Shown: in pieces, positions 9,953 to 20,062 of the stretch | How the letters are laid out: every line of letters starts with the position of its first letter | Position numbering within the stretch: position 1 is the first letter of the stretch | Assembly (NCBI GenBank): GCA_014843695.1 | Contig: CM026391.1 | Coordinates: 14,195,365-14,259,364 of the forward strand | Origin: Archivesica marissinica | Taxonomy: Eukaryota > Mollusca > Bivalvia > Venerida > Vesicomyidae | Reading direction: 5' to 3' | DNA length: 64,000 nucleotides | The notes under the pieces: model-generated | The model's input: only the letters and a program-made list of their open reading frames with translations | Database searches by the model: none | What the model was told of the DNA's origin: nothing | Position numbers and translations under genes: made by a program

Positions 9953-10232
9953 GGTCCGCCTCCGTGGTCGAGTGGTTAAAGTCGCTGACTTGTATACTAC
10001 TGTAACCTATCATCACTGATGGTCACGGGTTCAAGCCCCGCTCAGACCGTGTCTCATTTATATGAAAAAGTTGGCAGTTTCTTACGGAGGTTGGTGCATC
10101 CAAGTACTGGTTAACCGCTGAAGCCTGCCCAGGAAAGGTGTTGTTAGGTAAACTGCCCTCCGGGGATATAGCCCAAAATGGTGCTGATGCAGGCGTAAAA
10201 CCCGAAATATAAATAAATAAATAAATAAATAA
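9953..10232 (+). mobile_element. SINE family F with AAAT tail
   Basis: Head ggtccgcctccgtggtcgag (A box) with a long class-II-like arm and B box acgggttcaagcccc. The body ends gctgatgcaggcgtaaaacc and a tail of tandem aaat units (10207-10232). The same body, without a head, occurs on the minus strand at 31906-32073. Whole length about 280 bp. Confidence 0.85.
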
Positions 10233-10641
10233 TATATTGATTGAACATGCAAAATAAATTTGCATAAAGAAATAATGGAAGAGTTCAAAAGCAGTTGGAT
10301 GCATAAATAAATTACTTACTGGAATATATTTTAACACTATTGTAGGAGTGAGACGATTATTAGCATAAATTTACAAAACTTACAAAACTTACAAAACTTA
10401 CAAAAATTCAAATCGGTTCTGATTTTCGGTCATGCACACTGGTAATATGGTAATATGGTAATACTGTGTAAATGTCTCCGTATGGGTTCAGCATGGAGAC
10501 ATATGTATGCATTGTAAGTTAATACAATAAGCATTTGTCTTAATAAAGCATTATTCTTATAAGATAACTGTTCATAATGTCAATCAAATGTCTTATTGGA
10601 TGCTGGCAGAAAATTAAAAAATGATTCCATATAGATACTGA
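10233..10641. other. Unique sequence with two micro-arrays
   Basis: Contains four 10-bp units of ttacaaaact at about 10368-10406 and three 9-bp units of ggtaatatg at 10441-10465. Otherwise nothing recognisable. Confidence 0.6.
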
Positions 10642-10930
10642 GTGTGTTTTACGTTTATTTATCGTCGCTACCGGTTGCCCATATGAGCGACGCCTCCTGA
10701 AGAGATTAGTTATTTTAGATTTTGGAGGATAGTGCATGATACAGACAGAGACCCATTCCAGAATCTCCTCTGGTTCTTTTACGTGCACGGTGACCGTGTA
10801 GAGCACCGACACGAGACCTCGGTTTAACGTCCCATCTGAAAGACTGTTAATTTTATTAGGGTCAGATGGCGGATTGAACCTGCGATCCCTGGATTACCAG
10901 TCCAGCGTGTTACCACTGGACTACATATCT
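10642..10930 (-). mobile_element. SINE family C, minus strand
   Basis: Same order of parts as the copy at 7423-7710: gtagtccagtgg head, tggactggtaatccag arm, caggttcaatccg B box (one base off), accctaataaa linker, ggaggcgtcgctcat body and gataaataaacgtaaaac end. A short internal duplication (ggtgaccgtg) lengthens the body near 10788. Confidence 0.85.
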
Positions 10931-11076
10931 GATACTGACTGAATTGTTTGAGTTTTTATATGTAGGTAAGTATGGTAGTGTAATTTTCATAGAGGAATGT
11001 TGTGAATACGCCAAGCAAGTGAAACAGATCACGATTCCCAAAGTCTCCAGTTCTGTTATTTGTAGAATTTTATTTA

Positions 11077-11299
11077 GTTAGTACAAACTTATTTTAGCTC
11101 GATTGCGAAACAAGTTCTTACAACTTATATTAATCACTCTCGAGACCTCATTCCTGATGAAATCCATCGCAATGGGGGAGAGAGAAGAGGCATGTGGAAT
11201 TTAAATGCCTTGCCTAATGGCACAATCGTAGGGGCTCCAGCGGGGCTCGAACTCTGGGTCTTTCGCACCTGAAGCGAACAAGCTACCACGACTTCTAGA
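11077..11299 (-). mobile_element. SINE family A, nearly full length, minus strand
   Basis: On the minus strand it begins gaagtcgtggtagcttgttc and runs through the B box gagttcgagccccgctgg, body and the tail gagagtgattaatataag..cttgtttcgcaatcgagc. The A box is altered (ggtagcttg), so autonomous transcription is doubtful. Confidence 0.85.
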
Positions 11300-11459
11300 A
11301 TTTTATCTTCCTTAAACATTTTTGTCAGTTAAGAGTACATAATAATTACCGGTATAATCCCATGATATGCCCGGCAGTTTCTGCAGTTTTAACTACAATA
11401 ATACACTATGCATTGTCTGGCTCTAGAATACATTCCAATACAGTGAGAACCAATTGGAT

Positions 11460-13192
11460 ATGTTTGTAAACATGGTATCCATTGGTCGTAGCTTTCAGTT
11501 TGGTATTCATTGGTCGTAACTTTCAGTTTGTTTGTAAACATGGTATCCATTGGTCGTAGCTTTCAGTTTGGTATCCATTGGTCGTAGCTTTCAGTTTGTT
11601 TGTAAACATGGTATCCATTGGTCGTAGCTTTCAGTTTGGTATTCATTGGTCGTAACTTTCAGTTTGTTTGTAAACATGGTATCCATTGGTCATAGCTTTC
11701 AGTTTGGTATCCATTGGTCGTAACTTTCAGTTTGTTTGTAAACATGGTATCCATTGGTCATAGCTTTCAGTTTGGTATCCATTGGTCGTAACTTTCAGTT
11801 TGTTTGTAAACATGGTATCCATTGGTCATAGCTTTCAGTTTGGTATCCATTGGTCGTAACTTTCAGTTTGTTTGTAAACATGGTATCCATTGGTCATAGC
11901 TTTCAGTTTGGTATCCATTGGTCGTAACTTTCAGTTTGTTTGTAAACATGGTATCCATTGGTCATAGCTTTCAGTTTGGTATCCATTGGTCGTAACTTTC
12001 AGTTTGTTTGTAAACATGGTATCCATTGGTCATAGCTTTCAGTTTGGTATCCATTGGTCGTAACTTTCAGTTTGTTTGTAAACATGGTATCCATTGGTCA
12101 TAGCTTTCAGTTCGGTATCCATTGGTCGTAGCTTTCAGTTTGTTTGTAGACATGGTATTCATTGGTCGTAGCTTTCAGTTTGTTTGTAGACATGGTATCC
12201 ATTGGTCGTAGCTTTCAGTTTGGTATCCATTGGTCATAGCTTTCAGTTTGTTTGTAAACATGGTATTCATTGGTCATAGCTTTCAGTTTGGTATCCATTG
12301 GTCGTAGCTTTCAGTTTGTTTGTAGACATGGTATCCATTGGTCGTAGCTTTCAGTTTGGTATCCATTGGTCGTAGTTTTCAGTTTGTTTGTGAACATGAT
12401 ATCCATTGGTCGTAGTTTTCAGTTTGTTTGTAAACATGATATCCATTGGTCGTAGCTTTCAGTTTGGTATCCATTGGTCGTAGCTTTCAGTTTGTTTGTA
12501 AACATGGTATCCATTGGTCGTAGCTTTCAGTTTGGTATCCATTGGTCGTAGCTTTCAGTTTGGTATCCATTGGTCGTAGCTTTCAGTTTGGTATCCATTG
12601 GTCGTAGTTTTCAGTTTGTTTGTGAACATGATATCCATTGGTCATAGCTTTCAGTTTGTTTGTGAACATGGTATTCATTGGTCGTAGCTTTCAGTTTGTT
12701 TGTAAACATGGTATCCATTGGTCGTAGTTTTCAGTTTGTTTGTAAACATGATATCCATTGGTCGTAGCTTTCAGTTTGGTATCCATTGGTCGTAGCTTTC
12801 ACTTTGTTTGTAAACATGGTATCCATTGGTCGTAGCTTTCAGTTTGTTTGTGAATATGATATCCATTGGTCGTAGCTTTCAGTTTGGTATCCATTGGTCG
12901 TAGCTTTCAGTTTGGTATCCATTGGTCGTAGTTTTCAGTTTGTTTGTGAACATGATATCCATTGGTCATAGCTTTCAGTTTGGTATCCATTGGTCGTAGC
13001 TTTCAGTTTGGTATCCATTGGTCATAGCTTTCAGTTTGTTTGTGAACATGGTATACATTGGTCGTAGCTTTCAGTTTGTTTGTGAACATGGTATACATTG
13101 GTCATAGCTTGCAGTTTGTTTGTAAACATGGTATACATTGGTCATAGCTTTCAGTTTGTTTGTGAACATGGTATTCATTGGTCATAGCTTTC
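11460..13192. repeat. 28/40-bp alternating minisatellite
   Basis: A common 28-bp core ggtatccattggtcgtagct plus ttcagttt is used in two forms: alone, or extended by gtttgtaaacat to 40 bp. Long and short forms alternate regularly over 11,470-12,110 (68-bp dimers) and irregularly afterwards. Base variants (gtcgtaac/gtcatagc) mark positions in the dimer. It abuts the 63-bp array at 13197 with almost no spacer. Confidence 0.95.
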
Positions 13193-13196
13193 TGCC

Positions 13197-13600
13197 AAGT
13201 CTTGACATATAAATGCATTGATAAAACAGCATGAAATTAACGGCAACACCAAACCTGACAAGTCTTGACATATAAATGCAATGATAAAACAGGATGAAAT
13301 TAACGGCAACACCAAACCTGACAAGTCTTGACATATAAATGCAATGATAAAACAGGATGAAATTAACGGCAACACCAAACCTGACAAGTCTTGACATATA
13401 AATGCAATGATAAAACAGGATGAAATTAACGGCAACACCAAACCTGACAAGTCTTGACATATAAATGCAATGATAAAACAGGATGAAATGAACGGCAACA
13501 CCAAACCTGACAAGTCTTGACATATAAATGCAATGATAAAACAGGATGAAACAAACGGAAACACCAAACCTGACAAGTCTTGACATATAAATGCAATGAT
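13197..13600. repeat. 63-bp tandem array, about 6.4 units
   Basis: Unit aagtcttgacatataaatgc..aaaacaggatgaaattaacg..caccaaacctgac. Because 63 is a multiple of three, two minus-strand frames stay open for 145 and 161 codons with a 21-residue period. There is no sign of selection on either, and both run simultaneously open, so I do not call a gene. Confidence 0.95.
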
Positions 13601-14638
13601 CAACAGAACCATATGAACTATTAATAATTAATGTTACAAACAAAGCTATGTTTATAAAGGTCTTCACTGATACAAGCTCTTATATGTACAACAGGAAGAA
13701 TTAGAAGAATGGAATGAACTAAACAGGAACACAGAGCGAATCCAATCCAATATTTGTGTTTATACTCTCCACTGCCGAGGCATTTTGGGGAGTGAATCTT
13801 CTAAGAAGTTTATGTGGAATATATGCTGCTTAGTTGACATCAGGAGGAGGCATCTTCTCTCTTCACAGGGTGACCAGTCCTGTAGTACTTCTTTCGAAAC
13901 GGTCCTGCTTATGCCCCCCCCCCTCTCACTGTTGGGTCATCTTGCAGCAGCATAGAAACCAACCATGCAGTTAGATATCAGCGTGCAGCATGTTGCTTCC
14001 CGGTCTGCACGTGTTGATCTTCTTGACTGCTGGATAGAGGCTGCGAGTAATCGTAAACTCCAGCAAGGTCAAGTCGAAAAGACTATGAGTGCGTACACCG
14101 GAAGAGAGTGCGACACACTAAGGATTCATGTGTTTTAGGTAGGCTACTACGAGATGTGCCCCGACCATGACATGCACGCGATGAGGAGATCGGCCGGGTC
14201 ACACACAGGGGGAAAGCTTACCTAATCCTAATACTTTCATATGTCACCATGTCCAATCATTACTGGGCGGCAGGGATATAGAATGAGAGAGCGGAGTTTG
14301 TGCACATTTGATACAAAACTAATATTTATAACAACCTCTTTTGACTTGTCAGGGAAGACATATAATGTATGATGATGTCTGTACATTTACAGAATACTCG
14401 TTAACAAGACACTATTTCAAGTGTTGATGGGTTTTCTCAAGTAATAAGAAATCCCGTGCGATATTGGGTGTCAACATCATTGAAAATGTGGCTTGATACA
14501 AAAAAATGTGACGATTGTACATGTTTCAGCATTCATGTTTATGGCTATAGAACCTGCTCCTATATCACTGGAATAATATTCTACTTGGAGTTATTCTAAA
14601 CATGGTTCATGTAGGAATGTATCAGTGGTATCCGGCGT
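13601..14638. other. Unique GC-richer sequence
   Basis: Longest non-repetitive stretch of moderate GC in the left half. A C homopolymer lies at about 13,914-13,923. On the minus strand a possible donor (attag|gtaagc) occurs near 14,215, but the adjoining frame is short and no exon can be defended. Confidence 0.35.
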
Positions 14639-14640
14639 TA

Positions 14641-14894
14641 CCCTGGACCCCCCCCCCCCTGGGTTACTACACCCAGGACCATGATGCAACCCACAATACA
14701 TTGTAGCATTTATCAAATATCATTTCTAGTCAAAAACATATATTTCCGAAGAAAATAATAATTCTGAGAATTTGTTGTTTTTTTCTCAAAAATATATGTT
14801 TTTGACTAGAAATAATAATTTTATTTGATTGATGCTGCAATGTAATTTGGGTTGCAACATGGTCCTGGGGTGTAGTAACCCGGGGGTTCCAGGG
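14641..14894. mobile_element. Foldback MITE with arms of about 110 bp
   Basis: TA on both sides (14639-14640 and 14895-14896). Left end CCCTGGACCCCC, right end GGGGGTTCCAGGG. Arms also match through gttactacacccaggaccat, gcaacccacaatacattg and tctagtcaaaaacatatat against their inverted counterparts. A C run at 14647-14659 in the left arm versus five in the right arm has expanded. No coding capacity. Confidence 0.85.
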
Positions 14895-14937
14895 TATGTG
14901 CCAGATGCCTGTGGGAATGATGATGGAGCATATGGGT

Positions 14938-15228
14938 GGGTGTGTTTTACGTTTATTTATCGTCGTTACCGGTTGCCCATATGAGCGACGCCTCCTGAAG
15001 AGATTAGTTATTTTAGATTTTGGAGGATAGTGCATGATACAGACAGAGACCTATTCCAGAATCTCCTTCAGGTTCTTTTACGTGCACAGTGTAAAGCACC
15101 GACACGAGACCTCGGTTTAACGTCCCATCTGAAAGACTGTTAATTTTATTAGGGTCAGACGGGGGATCGAACCTGCGATCCCTGGATTACTAGTCCAGTG
15201 TGTTACCACTGGACTACAGATCCGTCTG
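14938..15228 (-). mobile_element. SINE family C, minus strand
   Basis: Complete order of parts, with intact B box (gcaggttcgatcccc on the minus strand) and head ggatctgtagtccagtgg. The best preserved member of the family in this window. Confidence 0.88.
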
Positions 15229-15312
15229 CATGCATATGGGTGACGCAATGCCTTGATTTTAATCCAATTTCCATGTTCTCCATTTTTCCATCAGAACAAA
15301 GGGACATACATT

Positions 15313-15613
15313 CAGGGGCGTAGCTAGGCTTACGCACGTGCATAAGATTTATTTTGACAGTTCCTGAAAATGAAATAAATGCGAAAAATGGAATAAAACT
15401 GGATCGTACGGGGGTAATGGGGGACACTGACATTGATCATTCACTAGAAAGCAGACATAAACGAAATGCCAACAGATATTGATTGTAGCTGATGTTCATA
15501 GTAGGCAAACATCACCTGAGACCATATAGCGCGGAAAAATCTCCGGGTGGGGCATGCCCCCGGACCCTCCTAGGATGGTGCGTTATCCATACTTAGGCCT
15601 AGCTACGCGCCTG
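15313..15613. mobile_element. hAT-like non-autonomous element (301 bp)
   Basis: Left end CAGGGGCGTAGCTAGGCTTA, right end GCCTAGCTACGCGCCTG, nearly perfect inverted repeats of 16-17 bp. CAGGGGCGTAGC is a common start of hAT-superfamily elements. Interior has the gggcatgcccccggaccctc motif usual for this group. The expected 8-bp target duplication is not clean (only an acatt match). Confidence 0.75.
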
Positions 15614-15844
15614 ACATTGCAAGCATTTCAACACGTAATTATGACTATTCTTATGACACATGCTTGCATTTCCGTGCTTTGAAAAGTCATAGCTCCAATT
15701 ATTCCAATATTGGTACTTTTTCAAACTTTGGGCAAAATTAAAGAAATGCCATGTGAAATTAGCATTCCGTTCAGCATTTGTTGATAATGAAATCAATCGA
15801 AAAAAGAATAAAAAAAGGACGCTGGTGGTTGGACGATTGCAATA

Positions 15845-16021
15845 CAGTGAAACCTGTGTTAGTGGTCACCTCTATTAAGCAGCCAACCTGCATTACGCAG
15901 CCAGTTTACATATTTCCAATATGTTGTGTATTATACATTTGACCTCTATTAAGCAGCCACCTGTGCTAAGCAGCCACTTTCTGTGATTCCCTTGGCTGGC
16001 TGCTTAAGACAGGTTTGACTG
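15845..16021. mobile_element. TA-flanked MITE, family M, copy 2
   Basis: Perfect TA on both sides; ends CAGTGAAACCTGTGTTAG and CTTAAGACAGGTTTGACTG. Opposite orientation to copy 1. The three copies differ mainly by scattered substitutions. Confidence 0.88.
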
Positions 16022-16023
16022 TA

Positions 16024-16429
16024 GTTGAACATACATGTAAATGAATAACCAAGATAAAAATTGTTTGAATTTTTAAATGCAATCTATAATATATAGATTT
16101 CTTTATTTATAGAGGGTGACCTAATTAGTTCTGAACTAAGTATAGGATAGATCATTCATTCGCTTCACTCGGTGTATATTTCGTTAAGACGGGCCAATGA
16201 GTTGAACTATCTGACTTAGACAACGTACATAAGTAGGTCGCGTCTATACGATTTAGAAGCGAGAAATGTGGCTTTTTCATTGGACCATGTGACTTAGGCA
16301 TTGTCTAATCTTCTTTAGGGCCCTCTTAAATTTCTTAACACTATAGCATTAATGCGCATACACAATAATTATAGCCAAAGTACACAGTTACGCCATGCAA
16401 TATACATGCATAATGATGTACAATGTAAC
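16024..16429. other. Unique sequence between two MITEs
   Basis: AT-rich, no array, no coding signal. Confidence 0.4.
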
Positions 16430-16433
16430 TTAA

Positions 16434-16666
16434 CCCATTCAACACCAAGTAACTGACATGGACTGGTCCATGATATTATTAGACCAATAAATTAATAACA
16501 AAATTACATTTGGATCAGTTCATTTATCAAAATAGGTAAAAAACATTCTAATAGTTATATTACTTGAAAAAAGTGCAGATCCTGATGAGACGGCTCGTCA
16601 TGAGCCGGCTCATCTGGATCTACACTATTTTGTAAGCCAATTTAGAGGTCTGTGGTGTTGAAAGGG
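16434..16666. mobile_element. TTAA-flanked MITE, family P1, copy 2 (233 bp)
   Basis: TTAA at 16430-16433 and 16667-16670; ends CCCATTCAACACCA and TGGTGTTGAAAGGG identical to copy 1 over the termini. piggyBac-type architecture without transposase. Confidence 0.87.
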
Positions 16667-16670
16667 TTAA

Positions 16671-18062
16671 ACAAATCAGTACTGGTGATGGTATTGAAAT
16701 ACAAAACGACATAAGCATATTGAATGACAATCATTATATATCCTCTAGTGTCCTCAAATCGTGATACCTTCGTTTTCGTTACCCCGTAAGTATTTACAAT
16801 ACTGCACGCGATCGGTGTTTTCTGACGTCACCAATCAGGAATAGATAGTGTCAAAGGTCATGTTCCATATTTGGCAACAACAATGCGCAGTATAATCCTT
16901 GTAGGCGTAAGTAATCGAGTAATCGGTTACTTTTCTTGCATTGGTATAAAACATGCTATCTTTCATAATGCAATATTGCATCACCATTTGTCCATTTGAT
17001 TTACTGCAAAATATTGACCATTTCCAGTTTTGTTTTGCGTTGTCTGATTTGTTTACCTACCTGTCATTTAATGTGAAGGTCAATATAGACTGGGTTACAA
17101 TTTTAATTAGTGTAAGGGGAGATAGTTTTGGAGACTTCTCTTATATTATTTTGAGGTACATACAGTGGTTTACTGTCATCGTCAACTAAACGATGTGTCC
17201 TGTAGTGTAGTGTACTTAAAGGAATAGTTTTTAATTTTGTCTTAGGTTTATAGCAGTCCACCACTTACAAAGCGAAAGTACAGGCAATATTCATCAACAG
17301 CCCTTACAAATGAGCATAGTGTGACCATTGGACCCATCTCATTTACTGTTCAAAAGTCAGGTTTACAAGATCAGGTGATGAATTCAGGTGTCCACATTGT
17401 GAAAATGCTTGTTAAACTGTAAAAGTGTTCACTGTGAAAAGAAATATTCATCAAAATAATAGAAATTTTCATTATGCTGCATAAAACGTTTTATATTTAC
17501 ACCCATTCGATGTTACACAAAATTGATTTTCTGAAAGGTCACGAAAACTCCGGTACCAGTCACCACAGATGTCGATTTCGGGTCATGGTAAAAATGACAG
17601 CGCCCATTGTTATTTATGTAGTCATATTCATTTCTAATTCTTTAGAATAAAAGAGGAACGCTACTTTATTTACATCATACATTTAGTAACTATGTAGTTT
17701 TAAGATTCGCTTTGTTGAATGCCGATCATTTCTTATCATAACGGAAACTGGAAACTCGAGGGTATATAACTTTCTAATTTCTACCGATTAAAAAGTTGCT
17801 GTATCCATATTTTACATTTTGTCTTGAACATATTTAAAGATCTGGACATCTTCATTTCCAATGGTAGACATGAATTACATTTGCCTCCATAGCATTTGTT
17901 TGTACAAACAAATCTACCAATCGATATTGAGGTAGCCTGCCGTATGTTATTAATTGAATTTCACAGAAAATGACACATCAGACGTGTTGGTTGCCAATTC
18001 TGAAACAGGACTTTCATTAGGCTGAATATGAAAGACCATGTACAGTTTGGTAGCAAAGGACA
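16671..18062. other. Unique AT-rich sequence, 1.4 kb
   Basis: The longest interval without a recognised repeat in the left half. Short dispersed words such as gtaatcgagtaatcggttac (16,911-16,930) recall the repeat at 19,230. The 78-codon open frame at 16,953-17,189 is hydrophobic and AT-driven, with no motif, so it is not called. Confidence 0.4.
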
Positions 18063-18074
18063 GTAAATATTGTT

Positions 18075-18323
18075 GTGTGTTTGTTTTACGTTTATTTACC
18101 GTCGCGACCGGTTGCCCATATGAGCGACGCCTCCTGAAGAGATTCGTCATTTTAGATTTTTGGAGGACAGTGCAATAATACAGACAGAGACCCATTCCAG
18201 AGTCTTCTCTGGTTCTTTTACGTGCACGGTGTACAGCACCGACATGAGACCTTGGTTTAAAGTCCCATCTGAAAGACTGTTAATTTTATTAGGGTCAGAC
18301 AACTGGACTACAGATCCGGCTGT
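18075..18323 (-). mobile_element. SINE family C with B box deleted and intact target duplication
   Basis: Flanked by a perfect 12-bp direct repeat, GTAAATATTGTT, at 18063-18074 and 18324-18335. Relative to the other three copies about 50 bases are missing between agggtcagac and aactggactac, which removes the B box and anticodon arm. The deletion is inside the duplication, so it happened after, or during, insertion. Confidence 0.9.
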
Positions 18324-18379
18324 GTAAATATTGTTAATTACCAAGTTTTTTCTTATTGAAATACTCATTGTAATAATTT

Positions 18380-18998
18380 GCATGGAGTAATTTACCCATT
18401 ATATGTAATTATATGGCATTGGAAGAAATTTACATTATATGTAATTATATGGCATTGGAAGAAATTTACATTATATGTAATTATATGGCATTGGAAGACA
18501 TTTACATTATATGTAATTATATGGCATTTGGAAGAAATTTACACATTATATGTAATTATATGGCATTTGGAAGAAATTTACATTATATGTAATTATATGG
18601 CATTGGAAGAAATTTACATTATATGTAATTATATGGCATTGGAAGACATTTACATTATATGTAATTATATGGCATTTGGAAGAAATTTACACATTATATG
18701 TAATTATATGGCATTGGAAGAAATTTACATTACATGTAATTATATGGCATTGGAAGACATTTACATTATATGTAATTATATGGCATTTGGAAGACATTTA
18801 CACATTATATGGCATTTGGAAGTAATTTACCCATTATATGTAATTATATGGCATTTGGAAGTAATTTACCCATTATATGTAATTATATGGCATTGGAAGA
18901 AATTTACATTATATGTAATTATATGGCATTTGGAAGAAATTTACACATTATATGTAATTATATGGCATTTGGAAGTAATTTACCCATTATATGTAATG
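18380..18998 (+). repeat. 36-39-bp satellite, plus orientation, about 17 units
   Basis: Unit attatatgtaattatatggc plus attggaagaaatttac; variants have catttgg (one base longer) and acattatatg or cccattatatg. The reverse complement of this unit forms the arrays at 35290-35474, 36580-36731 and 37677-38900. Plus-strand frames stay open where spacing is 36 bp; not a gene. Confidence 0.95.
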
Positions 18999-19098
18999 CT
19001 TTTATTTTGCTTATATACTTGTTCTGCCTGTAGGAAGTGTGAATTGTGGAACATATACTCACTTGATAGTATTTTAATTGATAACATTACAATTAACG
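18999..19098 (+). other. Non-tandem flank module of the satellite element
   Basis: The 100 bases after the array (atgcttttattttgcttata, ctgcctgtaggaagtgtgaa, tggaacatatactcac, gatagtattttaatt) align in order with the reverse complement of 35150-35290. The last portion aligns to the 67-bp unit that is tandemly repeated at 34604-35217. See findings. Confidence 0.8.
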
Positions 19099-19229
19099 GT
19101 GGGCTTTCTCCGGTTTTCCTCACACACGAATGACCACATTTACGCTTTCATCTGAGCCTACGAGAGTGATTAATATAAGTTGTTAAACCTTGCTTCATAA
19201 TCGTTGTAAAATAAATAGAGTTTAAACGA
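19099..19229 (+). mobile_element. SINE family B, 5'-truncated
   Basis: Keeps ggtgggctttctccggtttt, cctcacacacgaatgacc, acgagagtgattaatataag and the tail aatcgttgtaaaataaatag. tRNA head absent. It follows the satellite flank module directly. Confidence 0.8.
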
Positions 19230-19372
19230 TTACCCAAAAATTGTAATCGATTACATGTAATTCTGATCACGATTACCCAAAAATTGTAATCGATTACATG
19301 TAATTATGATCACAATTACCACAAAATTGTAATCAATTACATATAACCACGATTACTGATTACAATTACACA
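19230..19372. repeat. Three 48-bp units rich in TAATCGATTA palindromes
   Basis: Units of the form cgattacccaaaaattgtaa followed by tcgattacatgtaattctgatca, starting near 19,227, 19,270 and decaying to 19,370. The palindromic word gtaatcgattac occurs repeatedly. Confidence 0.8.
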
Positions 19373-19714
19373 AGGTCTGATGCAGTCTATGTAGCCAAAT
19401 GCCTTCTGCGCAAGCAACATTTACCAGCAAATGCTGAATTCATGAATATTCTGTATACATATTGTGATAAAGAGTTACCAATATTGGAGTCATATTTCTA
19501 AGAATTTGCAATGCAACAATACAAGCATGCATGATATTAGAATAGTCTGCATATTTGTTAAGAAATGTGCCTTAGTCTCCAGTGTACTGATGGATAAAGT
19601 GGAGAAAGTGAAATTTGAAAAAAAGATCACACCACATCAAACATTAGGATTAGGACAAACAGCTGCTCTGTTATCCAGGAATATTACACATATATTTAAG
19701 GAATGAATCGCGGG

Positions 19715-20053
19715 TTAATAGGTTCCATCGAGGTATGAACTACATCGGGCGAGGGTAAAGTCTGCGTAGGCCAATGTAACTAAGTTCATTGCATTTAAAA
19801 CATATTTAGTCCAGATTTGCGACATAACGTGTGCCGGATCTGGTAAACAGGCCATCCTTGGAACAGCGTAAACTGTACGGCAAAGCCTTTTCTTGCGCGA
19901 ACGTTGCATAACACTGCATGTGCGCATGCCCAAAACTTTGAATTTGAGTGTCAGCTGCATATCATAAGTGAGGAAATTCATACGGAAATGGATACAATCA
20001 GGGCATATACGCTCATAGCAGGACATGCAATAGCGATGTAAATATTCGGACAT
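19715..20053 (-). CDS. Hypothetical cysteine-bearing open frame (112 codons)
   Basis: ATG at 20053, stop at 19715. The N terminus has CMSCYERICPDC, a C-x2-C-x4-C-x2-C arrangement that could bind zinc, followed by a basic stretch (MQRSRKKRLC). Composition is not repetitive. There is no recognisable domain beyond the cysteine pairs and no splice evidence. The start codon lies about ten bases from the edge of the 62-bp satellite, so the 5' end of any gene would be satellite. May be chance. Confidence 0.22.
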   Translation of the reverse strand: MSEYLHRYCMSCYERICPDCIHFRMNFLTYDMQLTLKFKVLGMRTCSVMQRSRKKRLCRTVYAVPRMACLPDPAHVMSQIWTKYVLNAMNLVTLAYADFTLARCSSYLDGTY

Positions 20054-20062
20054 GCATGAACC

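Noticed and set aside
9953..10050. Functional tRNA gene
   Set aside because: Acceptor stem does not pair cleanly, the arm is irregular, and the sequence continues into a SINE body with AAAT tail.
13182..13667. 161-codon minus-strand gene
   Set aside because: It is the 63-bp array in a stop-free frame; a second frame of the same array is equally open.
16953..17189. 78-codon plus-strand hydrophobic protein
   Set aside because: AT-driven composition, no domain, no splice or promoter support; lies in featureless sequence.
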